The notes under the pieces were generated by a model. The model had not been told where the DNA came from. It searched no databases and worked only from the letters and a program-made list of their open reading frames with translations. Position numbers and translations under genes: made by a program. 64,000 bases of DNA. Source: CAWAND01 sp963797485. Lineage in GTDB: Bacteria > Chloroflexota > Anaerolineae > Anaerolineales > E44-bin32. Numbering within the stretch: position 1 is the first letter of the stretch; every line of letters starts with the position of its first letter. Location: contig CAWCPF010000003.1 of NCBI GenBank assembly GCA_963797485.1, positions 620,001-684,000 of the forward strand, in the 5' to 3' direction. Of this stretch, positions 44,789 through 52,870 are shown piece by piece.

Positions 44789-46399
44789 CTACGGAGGTGT
44801 TGGGAAAGGACTTACCAGGTGGGGACTGGCGCCACTCGGGATGTACACGCCAAAGTAGTAAACGAGATCGGTCGCCATGATCACCCCGAGCAGCAGAAAC
44901 GCCAGCACCGGCCGGCCGGCATCGGCCAGCGCCCCAAGAGGCTTGGCGATGAGCCAGGCGAGCGCAGGGATGGCGACGACAAAGTGGGAGCTTGAGGGAG
45001 TGGCCTGGAGCATGAATCCACCCAGAAACATGGTCAGGCCGAGCCAAAGCACGGGGAGAAACTCGCGCCGCCAGCACGCCCATATCACGCCCCCGGCAAG
45101 CATGGGGGCGGCTAGCCCCAGCATCAGGGGTACCTGGCCGCCAAAGAATCCCGTCTGGTCGGGCAAGGTCGTGAAGCCCGTGAGACTGCGGACAGCCTGG
45201 TCCAAAATGGCCGATACGTGAATCTCGAACGAGCCCAATCCATAACCCTGGGCGAGACCATGCCAGAACAGGTCCTGTTCAAACCGGGCCAGCAAGTTGG
45301 CCGGGTTGGCGGCGGCAAAGATAAGCACTGGAGCGGCAACCACCGTGGCCAACAGCAGAAAGGTTCCCAACTGTCTGGCCATTCGCTCGGGATCGGGATC
45401 GCGCTGCCACAAGCGGATGGCCAAGAACACCAGCAGCAAGACCCCGATCCGGCTGCCGGCGTAGAAGTATTGGGCCAGGCCGAGCGCCATCGCGCCGAGG
45501 AGCAGGGCGAGCCGCGAACCGCCCCTCCATGCCCAGGTGTAACCCCCGAGCATCAGCGGCACCCAAAGGGTGTCCCACACATTGTTAAGGGCCAACGCCG
45601 ACCAGTGGATGTGGTAGCTCGACGCGGCCATGACGGCCGCTCCCATGAGGGCCGTCAACCGGCCGTCAAGCGCATGGATACAGTAATAGGTGGCCAGGAC
45701 CGCCAGCGTGCCGGCCACCGCACTCGGGAAACGAATCCCGAAGGGTGTCGCCCCGAGCAGGCTGATCGAGAGCTTCTGGAGGTAGTGATACAGCGCGGGC
45801 TGCTCGTTGTAACCATAACGGAACGGGTTCAGCGTGTCGCCGCTGGGGACCGGCAGATGGGTCAGGGTCATGTAGGCCGTGCCGGCTTCATCAGCATGGA
45901 GCGTGGCTGGAAGGCCATGGATGGCAGCCAGACGGGTGAGCAAGGCGATACCGGCCAAAAGCCCTAGCAAGACAACTGTCCACGAGATCGCGAACCGCGG
46001 GGATTGGAACGGGAACAGGGTCATGACGGTGATCGCCACGCACAGGAGCCACAGCCAAAGCTGCCAGCCGCTGACGAACGTATCATGAGCGTACCCAACA
46101 CCAAGCGACACTGAGATGAATAGCGCGCCCCCCACCATCGAAGCCCGCAAGGCTTGGATTGGGGTCTGCCATTGGCGGCGGAATTGGTCCCTCCCGCTGC
46201 CCAGGATCATCCGAGTGTCGGTCAGGACCTGGCGGGTTTGAGCGGCCAACCAACGCCCGAGGGCGCGGATTGCCTCCCCAACCCTGGTGCGTGTCGCCAG
46301 GATGAGATGTGATTGCCGCCTGAGTCTCAGGATAAGCAAGTCCAGAAGGACGGCTGCGACAAAGATGATGATCAGGTAGGCCCAGTTAAAGCCGGTCAC
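44789..46399 (-). CDS. GT39/ArnT-like membrane glycosyltransferase, short paralogue
   Basis: 536-aa polytopic protein of the PMT/GT-C type, predicted to move sugars from polyprenyl phosphate to acceptors outside the membrane. About 12 transmembrane segments. The first extracytoplasmic loop carries the acidic motif LHADEAGTAYMTL with the expected Asp-Glu. Homologous to the next gene upstream (46.5-48.5 kb), but it has an extra ~60-residue N-terminal basic region and ends at IPSGASPHLVSPFPTPP where the paralogue continues ~120 residues. Truncation or natural short form cannot be told. Confidence 0.8.
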   Translation of the reverse strand: MTGFNWAYLIIIFVAAVLLDLLILRLRRQSHLILATRTRVGEAIRALGRWLAAQTRQVLTDTRMILGSGRDQFRRQWQTPIQALRASMVGGALFISVSLGVGYAHDTFVSGWQLWLWLLCVAITVMTLFPFQSPRFAISWTVVLLGLLAGIALLTRLAAIHGLPATLHADEAGTAYMTLTHLPVPSGDTLNPFRYGYNEQPALYHYLQKLSISLLGATPFGIRFPSAVAGTLAVLATYYCIHALDGRLTALMGAAVMAASSYHIHWSALALNNVWDTLWVPLMLGGYTWAWRGGSRLALLLGAMALGLAQYFYAGSRIGVLLLVFLAIRLWQRDPDPERMARQLGTFLLLATVVAAPVLIFAAANPANLLARFEQDLFWHGLAQGYGLGSFEIHVSAILDQAVRSLTGFTTLPDQTGFFGGQVPLMLGLAAPMLAGGVIWACWRREFLPVLWLGLTMFLGGFMLQATPSSSHFVVAIPALAWLIAKPLGALADAGRPVLAFLLLGVIMATDLVYYFGVYIPSGASPHLVSPFPTPP

Positions 46400-46508
46400 G
46401 CGGTTCCCCCTACGACAACAACCTCAGGATCTCACGCACGATGAAGATGCGCCTCGCGTTGGGAGGACAAGAGGGGCAGAATGGCCGCGGCCGCGGGCAG
46501 GTCAGAGG

Positions 46509-48494
46509 TCATTTCACCTCGTAGGCCACAAACAGAGCCGTCTCCTTGTCAGCCATGGTGAGGAAAGACTGGCCGCCAGGGTAAAGCGATTGAACCGCGG
46601 GGATTGAATCGAAATTCCAGGGCGTGAAAATGAAGGTGGCAGGGCCGTGGACATGAAATTGGTCCTGCGTCATGACAGGCGGGGTGATATCCACCCCCAC
46701 CACCTGGGGTGCGAGGTACGGCAGGGTTTCAATCGAATCGAAGCCCATTCTGGGGTGCCCAAAGAAGTAAGCCGATTGACCGCCGGGTTTGGCGGCCAGG
46801 TAGTATCCGACGGCTTGGGCAATCTCGGTGTTCTGGTCGCTGAATCGGTGGCTGGGCGTGTAGTCGTCGAAGTAGAACTGCATGTCCTGCCAGCACATCA
46901 GGACCAGGGCCAGACCGGCCAGAGCCACCAACGCCCGACGGTAGGTGGGCCAAAGCTCGGCGAGCCAGCTCACAGCTTGCGACAACCCGATCCCGATCAG
47001 CAGGCACACAGCCGGGGCGGCCATCACGTAGCGCTGGCTGGCGGGCGTGCTTTCGCTGAGCGCGCCGGCGACCACGACCCCCAGCAGCCACAGACCCAGC
47101 CACACGAAACGCAAGTCACGCAGCCGCGTGACAAGCAGCAGCATCCCAAAAAGGAAGAATGTCGAGGCCAGGGGGAAGAGCATGGGATGATCGATGGTGT
47201 ACCAATGCCGGAGGTTGACAGAAGTAAAAGCCAGAGCCGAGGTCTTGAATTGATCCAACAGGATAGACCCAGCCGAGTGTCCCGTACGCTGCACTTCATC
47301 TGTCAGCCAGTGGCCCAGAATGCTCACCCGCTGCATCGGGGCAAAGAACTCATCCACATGATCCAGGTAGTACAGTCCCAGGGGAAGAGCCACCACCAGC
47401 GCGGTCAAAGCCATGAGGGTCAGGCCGGGGAGCCGGCTGCGCAGGCGCTGTCGCTCAATGAGGAATGCCGCAGCCAGCCAGACCGGTATGATCACCAGGA
47501 GCAGGCGAAAACTGGTGTACAGGTAGAAACCGAGGCCGAGCGTCAGCCCCGCCAGGATGAAGGAGCGCCGATCGCCTTGTTTCCAGCCATGCCAAAGCTC
47601 GACCCATACAACCACCATCACCAGGGGATCCCAGATGTTGTTGAGTCCGATCCGGCTGAAATGGATGTGAAAGTGGAAGAAGGCCAAATACACGGCGCTG
47701 ACCAGGGCGACACCGATTCCGAACGTCCGCCGGGCGTAGATGTACAGCATCAGGACAGTCAGCGATCCAGCCACGGTGGAGGGGAAGCGCAGGGCGGCGA
47801 TCGTTTGACCGAATAGTTTGATAGACGCCGCGGGAATGACGAAGTACAGAGCCGGGAATGAGTACCAGCCCATCGCAAATGGGTTTGTCAGCGTGCCGTC
47901 CAGGATGTGAATTCCGCTCCATCCGGAGGAGGCCTCGTCGCCGGCCAGGACCCAGGGGATCGACCCGACCTGTATTGCGCGGACCAAGAACGCGGCCACT
48001 ACCAGTAGGCCGAGCCCAACCCACTCTCGGCCCGGAAGGCGCGTGATGTCTGCATTCAATTCGGGGACCTGTCTTCGTCCTGCGGCCAGAACGACCACGA
48101 TGGCTGCGAGCCAAAGCCCGAGTGCCAGGGCCGGTATGGCCATGTGGCTGGCCTCCCCAGCGGCGCCCCAGGCCCCGACGCTCATCACTGGCGCCAGAAG
48201 CAGGGCTAAAGTTTGGGAAGGTCCCAGCCCAAGCCATGCCCCCAACCGCCCAAGCCCGCGCACGATCGGTTCCAGCGTGAGTGGCCTGGCCAGACCGAGC
48301 ATCGCCAATAGGAGCAGGATGAGACCGAGGACCACAAATGTCGGTCCGGTCCAAGGTATGACGGGCACGTCGGCACCGACCACGGATTGACCCACGAAGA
48401 TCGACGCCAAACCGCAAAGCAGCACCAGGACCGCCAGACGTCGGCCGAACCAAGTCCTGTCATCAAGATGCTCGGAGCTACTCATAGCCCTCAT
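46509..48494 (-). CDS. GT39/ArnT-like membrane glycosyltransferase, long paralogue
   Basis: 661 aa. Twelve or so transmembrane helices are followed by a C-terminal extracytoplasmic domain of about 120 residues (FDDYTPSHRFSDQNTEIAQAVGYYLAAK). Loop 1 has the acidic motif LAGDEASSGWSGIHIL, the GT-C catalytic type. Tandem with the shorter paralogue, 109 bases apart, so the two probably act on related substrates (lipid A-like, teichoic or glycoprotein sugars unknown). Start ATG 48494 or 48485. Confidence 0.83.
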   Translation of the reverse strand: MRAMSSSEHLDDRTWFGRRLAVLVLLCGLASIFVGQSVVGADVPVIPWTGPTFVVLGLILLLLAMLGLARPLTLEPIVRGLGRLGAWLGLGPSQTLALLLAPVMSVGAWGAAGEASHMAIPALALGLWLAAIVVVLAAGRRQVPELNADITRLPGREWVGLGLLVVAAFLVRAIQVGSIPWVLAGDEASSGWSGIHILDGTLTNPFAMGWYSFPALYFVIPAASIKLFGQTIAALRFPSTVAGSLTVLMLYIYARRTFGIGVALVSAVYLAFFHFHIHFSRIGLNNIWDPLVMVVVWVELWHGWKQGDRRSFILAGLTLGLGFYLYTSFRLLLVIIPVWLAAAFLIERQRLRSRLPGLTLMALTALVVALPLGLYYLDHVDEFFAPMQRVSILGHWLTDEVQRTGHSAGSILLDQFKTSALAFTSVNLRHWYTIDHPMLFPLASTFFLFGMLLLVTRLRDLRFVWLGLWLLGVVVAGALSESTPASQRYVMAAPAVCLLIGIGLSQAVSWLAELWPTYRRALVALAGLALVLMCWQDMQFYFDDYTPSHRFSDQNTEIAQAVGYYLAAKPGGQSAYFFGHPRMGFDSIETLPYLAPQVVGVDITPPVMTQDQFHVHGPATFIFTPWNFDSIPAVQSLYPGGQSFLTMADKETALFVAYEVK

Positions 48495-48588
48495 TATCCT
48501 TCATGTGAGGCCGGCTTCCAGAGGTTCAACAGTCCTACAGGGTGTTCTTGCGTGGCTAGGCTCGGGGCGGCAAAGCGGGCGGCGCAGG

Positions 48589-49777
48589 TTATTTCAGGCC
48601 AAGCTCAAGACGCGAGATGACCACACGCTGGATCTCACTGGTTCCCTCATAGATCTCGGTGATCTTGGCATCTCGGAAATAGCGCTCGATCGGAAGCTCC
48701 TTGGAGTACCCCATCCCGGCGTGGATCTGGACTGCCTGATGAGCACAAAACATCGCCGTTTCCGAGGCGAACAGCTTGGCCATGGAGGCCTCCAGCGTAA
48801 AGCGTTCGCCTGAGGTCTTGCTCCTTTCCTTAGATAGGGCGGCGCGATATATGAGCAGCCGGCTGGCCTCGATCCGCGTTTTCATATCGGCAAGTTTGAA
48901 GGCCACGCCCTGGAAAGCCCCGATCTTGTTCCCGAAGGCTTCGCGCTCGACGCGCGTATTCGAGGCTGCCTTCGTAGGCCGCCTCGGCAATGCCCAGGGC
49001 CTGGGCGGCGATCCCAATTCGGCCAGCGTCGAGGACCGTCATGGCGATCTTGAATCCCTCGCCTTCCTGGCCAAGACGATTATCTTCGGGACAGTGGTAA
49101 TCCTTGAACAAGATCTCACTGGTGGCCGACGCCCGGATACCCAGCTTGGGCTCGGTTTTCCCGAGGCTGAATCCTTCGCGCCCGGTCTCGACCATCAAGG
49201 CGGTGATGCCTTTGTGACCGGCATCCGGATCCGTCATGGTGAAGAGCAGAATGAAATTCGAAGCCGGCGCGTTGGTCACCCAAGACTTCCGCCCGTTGAT
49301 CACATAATCGTCGCCGTCTCGGACGGCCCGCGAAGCCATGGTGGCCGCGTCCGAGCCCGACATGGGTTCGGTCAGCGAGTAGGCCCCGATGGCCTGTCCG
49401 GAGGCCACCGGCACGAGATAACGCTGCTTCTGATCCTCGGTCCCGAAGCGCATCAAAGCATAGCAAAACAGCGAGTTGTTGACCGACATGATGGTCCCAT
49501 GGGCGGCATCTGCCTTGGAGATTTCCTCCAACGCCAGCACGTACGATAGCGTGTCCATACCCGGGCCCCCGTAGGCTTCGGGGACCTCAATCCCCATGAA
49601 TCCCATCTCACCCATCTTGCGGATGGTTGCCAGGGGGAACTGCCCGGTCTCGTCGTGTTCGGCGGCGATGGGCGCGATTTCATTTTGGGCGAAATCCCGC
49701 GCCGCCTGGCGAATCATCTTATGCTCGTCGGAGAGTTCCAGAGACGGTCCGGAAGTGACCATTTCGGGGACGGCCAT
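48589..49777 (-). CDS. acyl-CoA dehydrogenase (one frameshift)
   Basis: FAD enzyme oxidising acyl-CoA to 2-enoyl-CoA, passing electrons to ETF. 395 aa when corrected. Motifs: PEAYGGPGMDTLSYVLALEEISKADA, YSLTEPMSGSDAATM (FAD binding), KSWVTNAPASNF, LGIRASATSEILF, and the catalytic Glu in EIYEGTSEIQR. One extra base near 48951-48955 breaks the frame before VEREAFGNKIGAFQ. ATG 49777 has GGAGG nine bases upstream. It shares a 17-base promoter word with mutase copy 1. Confidence 0.92.
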
Positions 49778-49805
49778 GAGGCGAAACCTCCATGCCGGGG
49801 GGCTG

Positions 49806-49822
49806 CGCGGATTATAGCATGC
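49806..49822 (-). promoter_or_regulatory. promoter -10 region of the acyl-CoA dehydrogenase gene
   Basis: Minus strand GCATGCTATAATCCGCG, TATAAT at 49816-49811, about 34 bases before the ATG. Identical over 17 bases to the mutase copy 1 promoter. Confidence 0.65.
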
Positions 49823-49840
49823 AGCTTCAGACGCCAGGTT

Positions 49841-49869
49841 TTGACCCGCTCTGCTCGGCAGGGTACAAT
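49841..49869 (+). promoter_or_regulatory. promoter of gatCA
   Basis: TTGACC (49841-49846), 17-base spacer, TACAAT (49864-49869). Start expected near 49876, 19 bases before the TTG start of gatC. It is divergent from the acyl-CoA dehydrogenase promoter. Confidence 0.82.
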
Positions 49870-49894
49870 GGCGGCCTTGCCCACCGGAGACAAG

Positions 49895-50233
49895 TTGAAC
49901 GCGAATTCGAACCCGCCAGAAGAAATCACGCCTGAACTCTTTGACCACCTGGTCGACTTGGCCGCCCTCGAGCTCGAGCCGGGAGAAGCGGATTACCTGC
50001 GCGCCCAGCTAAACGGCCAGCTGAGAGCCATCCGCGCCCTCGATGCGGTCTCGGTCGATCCCCACCTGCCGATCACGTCCCACGGCGTCCCCTACTCCGC
50101 CGATTTGCGCGCCGACATTCGGGAAGACGTGATTGGGACAAGCGAGCTTGCCGATGCGATCTTGGCCCAAGCGCCCGAAGTCGAGAACCGATACTTTGTT
50201 GTCCCCGACATTCCGCAGGAGGATCTGGATTGA
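49895..50233 (+). CDS. gatC: Asp/Glu-tRNA amidotransferase subunit C
   Basis: Small subunit that clamps GatA and GatB. 112 aa, with the usual helical N-terminus (ITPELFDHLVDLAALELEPGEADYLRAQLNGQL) and the long extended tail around GatA (VPYSADLRADIREDVIGTSELADAILAQAPEVENRYFVVPDI). TTG 49895 is chosen because GGAG lies nine to six bases upstream and the in-frame ATG at 49868 overlaps the -10. The stop overlaps the gatA TTG (TTGA). Confidence 0.93.
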   Translation: MNANSNPPEEITPELFDHLVDLAALELEPGEADYLRAQLNGQLRAIRALDAVSVDPHLPITSHGVPYSADLRADIREDVIGTSELADAILAQAPEVENRYFVVPDIPQEDLD

Positions 50234-51823
50234 CCGCCAGCCTGGCCGATCTGCCTGCCAGGGAGATCGCACGGCAAGTGCGCGCCGGTGAGACGCGTGC
50301 CCAGGAGGTGATTGCGGCCGCCTTTGATCGCATTCGAGAGGTCGAAGGCGCACCGGCAAGGACAGATCCTGAACTCCAAGAGCCGAATGGGGGAATCCAC
50401 GCGTTCATCAACCTGACGGAGGCGCGAGCGCGGGATCAAGCCAGGGCCATCGACGAAGCCGTCCGCGCCGGGGAAGATCCCGGGCCGCTGGCGGGCGTCC
50501 CTCTGGCGGTCAAGGATATCTTCTGTGTCCAGGGCACCCGGTCAACGGCCGGTTCGCGTATCCTGGAGAACTTCACCGCCCCTTACAGCGCCACCCCGGT
50601 GGCCCGGTTGGAGGCGGCGGGGGCAATCACCGTCGGAAAAGCTAACCTCGACGAATTCACCTTCGGCTCATCGACCGAATCATCCGCCTTCAAGCCGACC
50701 ACCGCCAATCCGTGGGACCTGCATTGCGTCCCGGGAGGGTCGTCTGGGGGAAGCACGGCCGCCGTCGCCGCCGGCGAGGCCGCCCTATCCCTGGCCACCG
50801 ACACGGCCGGATCCATTCGGCAACCGGCGGCCTTCTGCGGGGTAGTTGGAGTCAAGCCCACCTACGGCCGGGTCTCGCGATACGGCCTGATCGCGTTCGC
50901 CTCTTCTCTGGATTGCCCCGGCGTGGTGGCGCGGGATGTCTCCGATGCGGCCCTGATGCTGGGAGTTGTGGCTGGCCCGGATGCCCGCGACGCGACTGCG
51001 GCCGCCAGCCCGGCGCCGGACTATCTGGCGCATCTTGAAAGTGAAATCAGGGGCCTGAGAATTGGGCTGTCGCCGGATTATTTTCGCCTGGTATACCCCG
51101 ATGCAGACACTGGGGAGCTTCGCGAGCAGGCCATTGAGGCGCAAGTCGAGTCCACAACCCTGGCTGCCGCCCAAGCCCTCGCCCGAGCGGGTGCGGAGAT
51201 CGTCGAAGACATCCCTATGCCGCATACTCACCTTGGGATCCCAGCCTATTTCGTGATTTCACGGGTCGAGGCCGCCTCGAACCTGCATCGCTATGACGGG
51301 GTCAAGTACGGATACCGGCACCCAGGTCCGGCGGCCGACTTGCGAAGCATGTATCGGCAGACACGCGGTCATGGCTTCGGGCTCCAGCCCAAACTCCGCA
51401 TCCTCATGGGCATGTATGTGTCCGCGCAGCAGTACGAGCGCAACTACTACCGGCGGGCCCTACAGGTCCGGACACTGATCCGACGGGATTTCGAAGCCGT
51501 CTTCGACCCCGCTGGGCCGCACCGGTTGGACGCGCTGAATCACTCCGACCACGCCGACCACGGCCTTCGAGCTGGGACGCGTTTACGGCGATTCCGTGTT
51601 GATGCAGTACGCGGACCTGCTGACGGTTCCCGCCAACCACGCTGGCATTCCCGGTTTGTCGGTTCCGTCGGGATTTGACACACACGGCCTCCCGATCGGT
51701 GTCCAGCTTCTAGGCCCCGATTTCTCCGAGGGGACCTTGTTGAGGATCGGGCGGGCCTACGAAGTCGCCACCGAAACCGACGACTGGCGGGGCCGACGGC
51801 CGGCCGCCTTTCGCACTGCGTAG
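50230..51823 (+). CDS. gatA: Asp/Glu-tRNA amidotransferase subunit A (one frameshift)
   Basis: Glutaminase/amidase that makes Gln-tRNA(Gln) or Asn-tRNA(Asn) with GatB and GatC. Amidase-signature triad visible: Lys in LAVKDIF, cis-Ser in GGSSGGSTAAVAAG and nucleophile Ser in TDTAGSIRQPAAF. 530 aa when corrected. A single extra A in CTGAATCACT near 51538 breaks the frame; removal gives DALITPTTPTTAFELG, the standard C-terminal motif, and then PSGFDTHGLPIGVQLLG. TTG start 50230 overlaps the gatC stop. gatB is not next but 12 kb downstream. Confidence 0.94.
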
Positions 51824-51895
51824 GGTGCCTGGCCGGTCACCCGATGGCGGGATCGGCCGCCCAAGGACCGGCGGGAAATTGCTGGACAGTGGCCC

Positions 51896-51923
51896 TTGCT
51901 CCGGAGCGGTTTTCGTGTATCAT
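51896..51923 (+). promoter_or_regulatory. candidate promoter of the act-cox respiratory operon
   Basis: TTGCTC (51896-51901), 16-base spacer, TATCAT (51918-51923). It would give a leader of about 284 nt before actA. No better promoter is seen closer to the gene. Confidence 0.55.
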
Positions 51924-51929
51924 GTACGC

Positions 51930-52213
51930 CGTTGGTTGGGACATGCATCCCGCAAACCGAGTGCAATGATCTACCAGTTGCAATGCTTGGATTGATGGGA
52001 TGCGATAATGTCCCCGGGCCGAGGGGGTAAGGCCCACGCCCCGGGAGGGCGGACAAGACCTGTAGGGTCGGAGCATCAATCGCTCCATCTTCCGAGCGCC
52101 GGAGCCCCGCAGGCAGTTTACTGAACGGTCCAACATGATCTGACGAGGCGCAAGGGTCGAATAACGGTTGTCGACCTTTTGCTTCGATATTCTGCGCAGC
52201 ATGAGGATGCTGA
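51930..52213 (+). ncRNA. long structured leader of the act-cox operon
   Basis: This 284-nt stretch has no gene. Positions 51938-52014 fold into one long interrupted helix: GGGACA/TGTCCC, GCATCCC/GGGATGC, CCGAG/CTTGG and TGCAA/TTGCA around an 11-base loop. Smaller stems follow, such as GGAGC/GCTCC and GACC/GGTC, amid a G/C-rich block near 52015-52060. No U-tract terminator is seen. I could not match it to a riboswitch core I know. The pairing is visible; any sensing role is inference. Confidence 0.5.
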
Positions 52214-52870
52214 ATGGGGCAGATATTTCCTCGTTCCGCCAACTCAATCGCCATTGCGAGCCTTGTGGGTGGAGGTATGGCAGCCGGGCTGCTGGGTTTG
52301 GCCGCCTGGCTGCTGGTCTGGTCACCCTACATGACCCAGCAGAACGTTCCCATCCCCCAGCCCGTTCCCTTCAGTCACCAGCGACACGTAGAAGGAAACG
52401 GGCTGGATTGTCGTTACTGCCACACATCGGTGGAGAACGCATCTTTCGCCGGCATCCCACCCACAAAGACCTGCATGACGTGCCACTCACAGGTTTTCAC
52501 CAACGCCGCCATTTTGGCTCCGGTGCGTGACAGCTTCGCCAACGACAGCCCCATCGAATGGACTCGGGTCTATGACCTGCCGGACTACGTTTACTTCGAT
52601 CACAGCATTCACATCTCCAAAGGCGTCGGGTGCACGACCTGCCATGGACCGATCGGGGATATGCCGCTCACGTGGAAAGCTGTTTCTCTGAAAATGAGCT
52701 GGTGCTTGGGTTGCCATCGACACCCGGAGAACTACCTGCGGCCGACCGACCAGGTCTATAACGCCGATTATCAAGTTCCGGCCAATCAAGCCGAGCTGGG
52801 CGCCCAACTGATCACGCAGAACAACGTCAACACCACGCTCCTCACGAACTGCTCGACGTGCCACCGATGA
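52214..52870 (+). CDS. actA: alternative complex III subunit ActA, pentahaem cytochrome c
   Basis: Electron-transfer subunit of quinol:cytochrome c/acceptor oxidoreductase (ACIII). 218 aa with one N-terminal membrane anchor (IASLVGGGMAAGLLGLAAWLLV). Exactly five CxxCH haem motifs follow: CRYCH, CMTCH, CTTCH, CLGCH and CSTCH. ATG 52214 has GAGGA eight bases upstream. First gene of the operon; its stop overlaps actB. Confidence 0.95.
   Translation: MGQIFPRSANSIAIASLVGGGMAAGLLGLAAWLLVWSPYMTQQNVPIPQPVPFSHQRHVEGNGLDCRYCHTSVENASFAGIPPTKTCMTCHSQVFTNAAILAPVRDSFANDSPIEWTRVYDLPDYVYFDHSIHISKGVGCTTCHGPIGDMPLTWKAVSLKMSWCLGCHRHPENYLRPTDQVYNADYQVPANQAELGAQLITQNNVNTTLLTNCSTCHR

Noticed and set aside
51930..52213. 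Known riboswitch or housekeeping RNA (cobalamin, TPP, FMN, SRP, tmRNA, RNase P)
   Set aside because: None of the conserved cores I know for these (for example CTGAGA of TPP or the FMN CAGGGTGAAATTCCC) is present.
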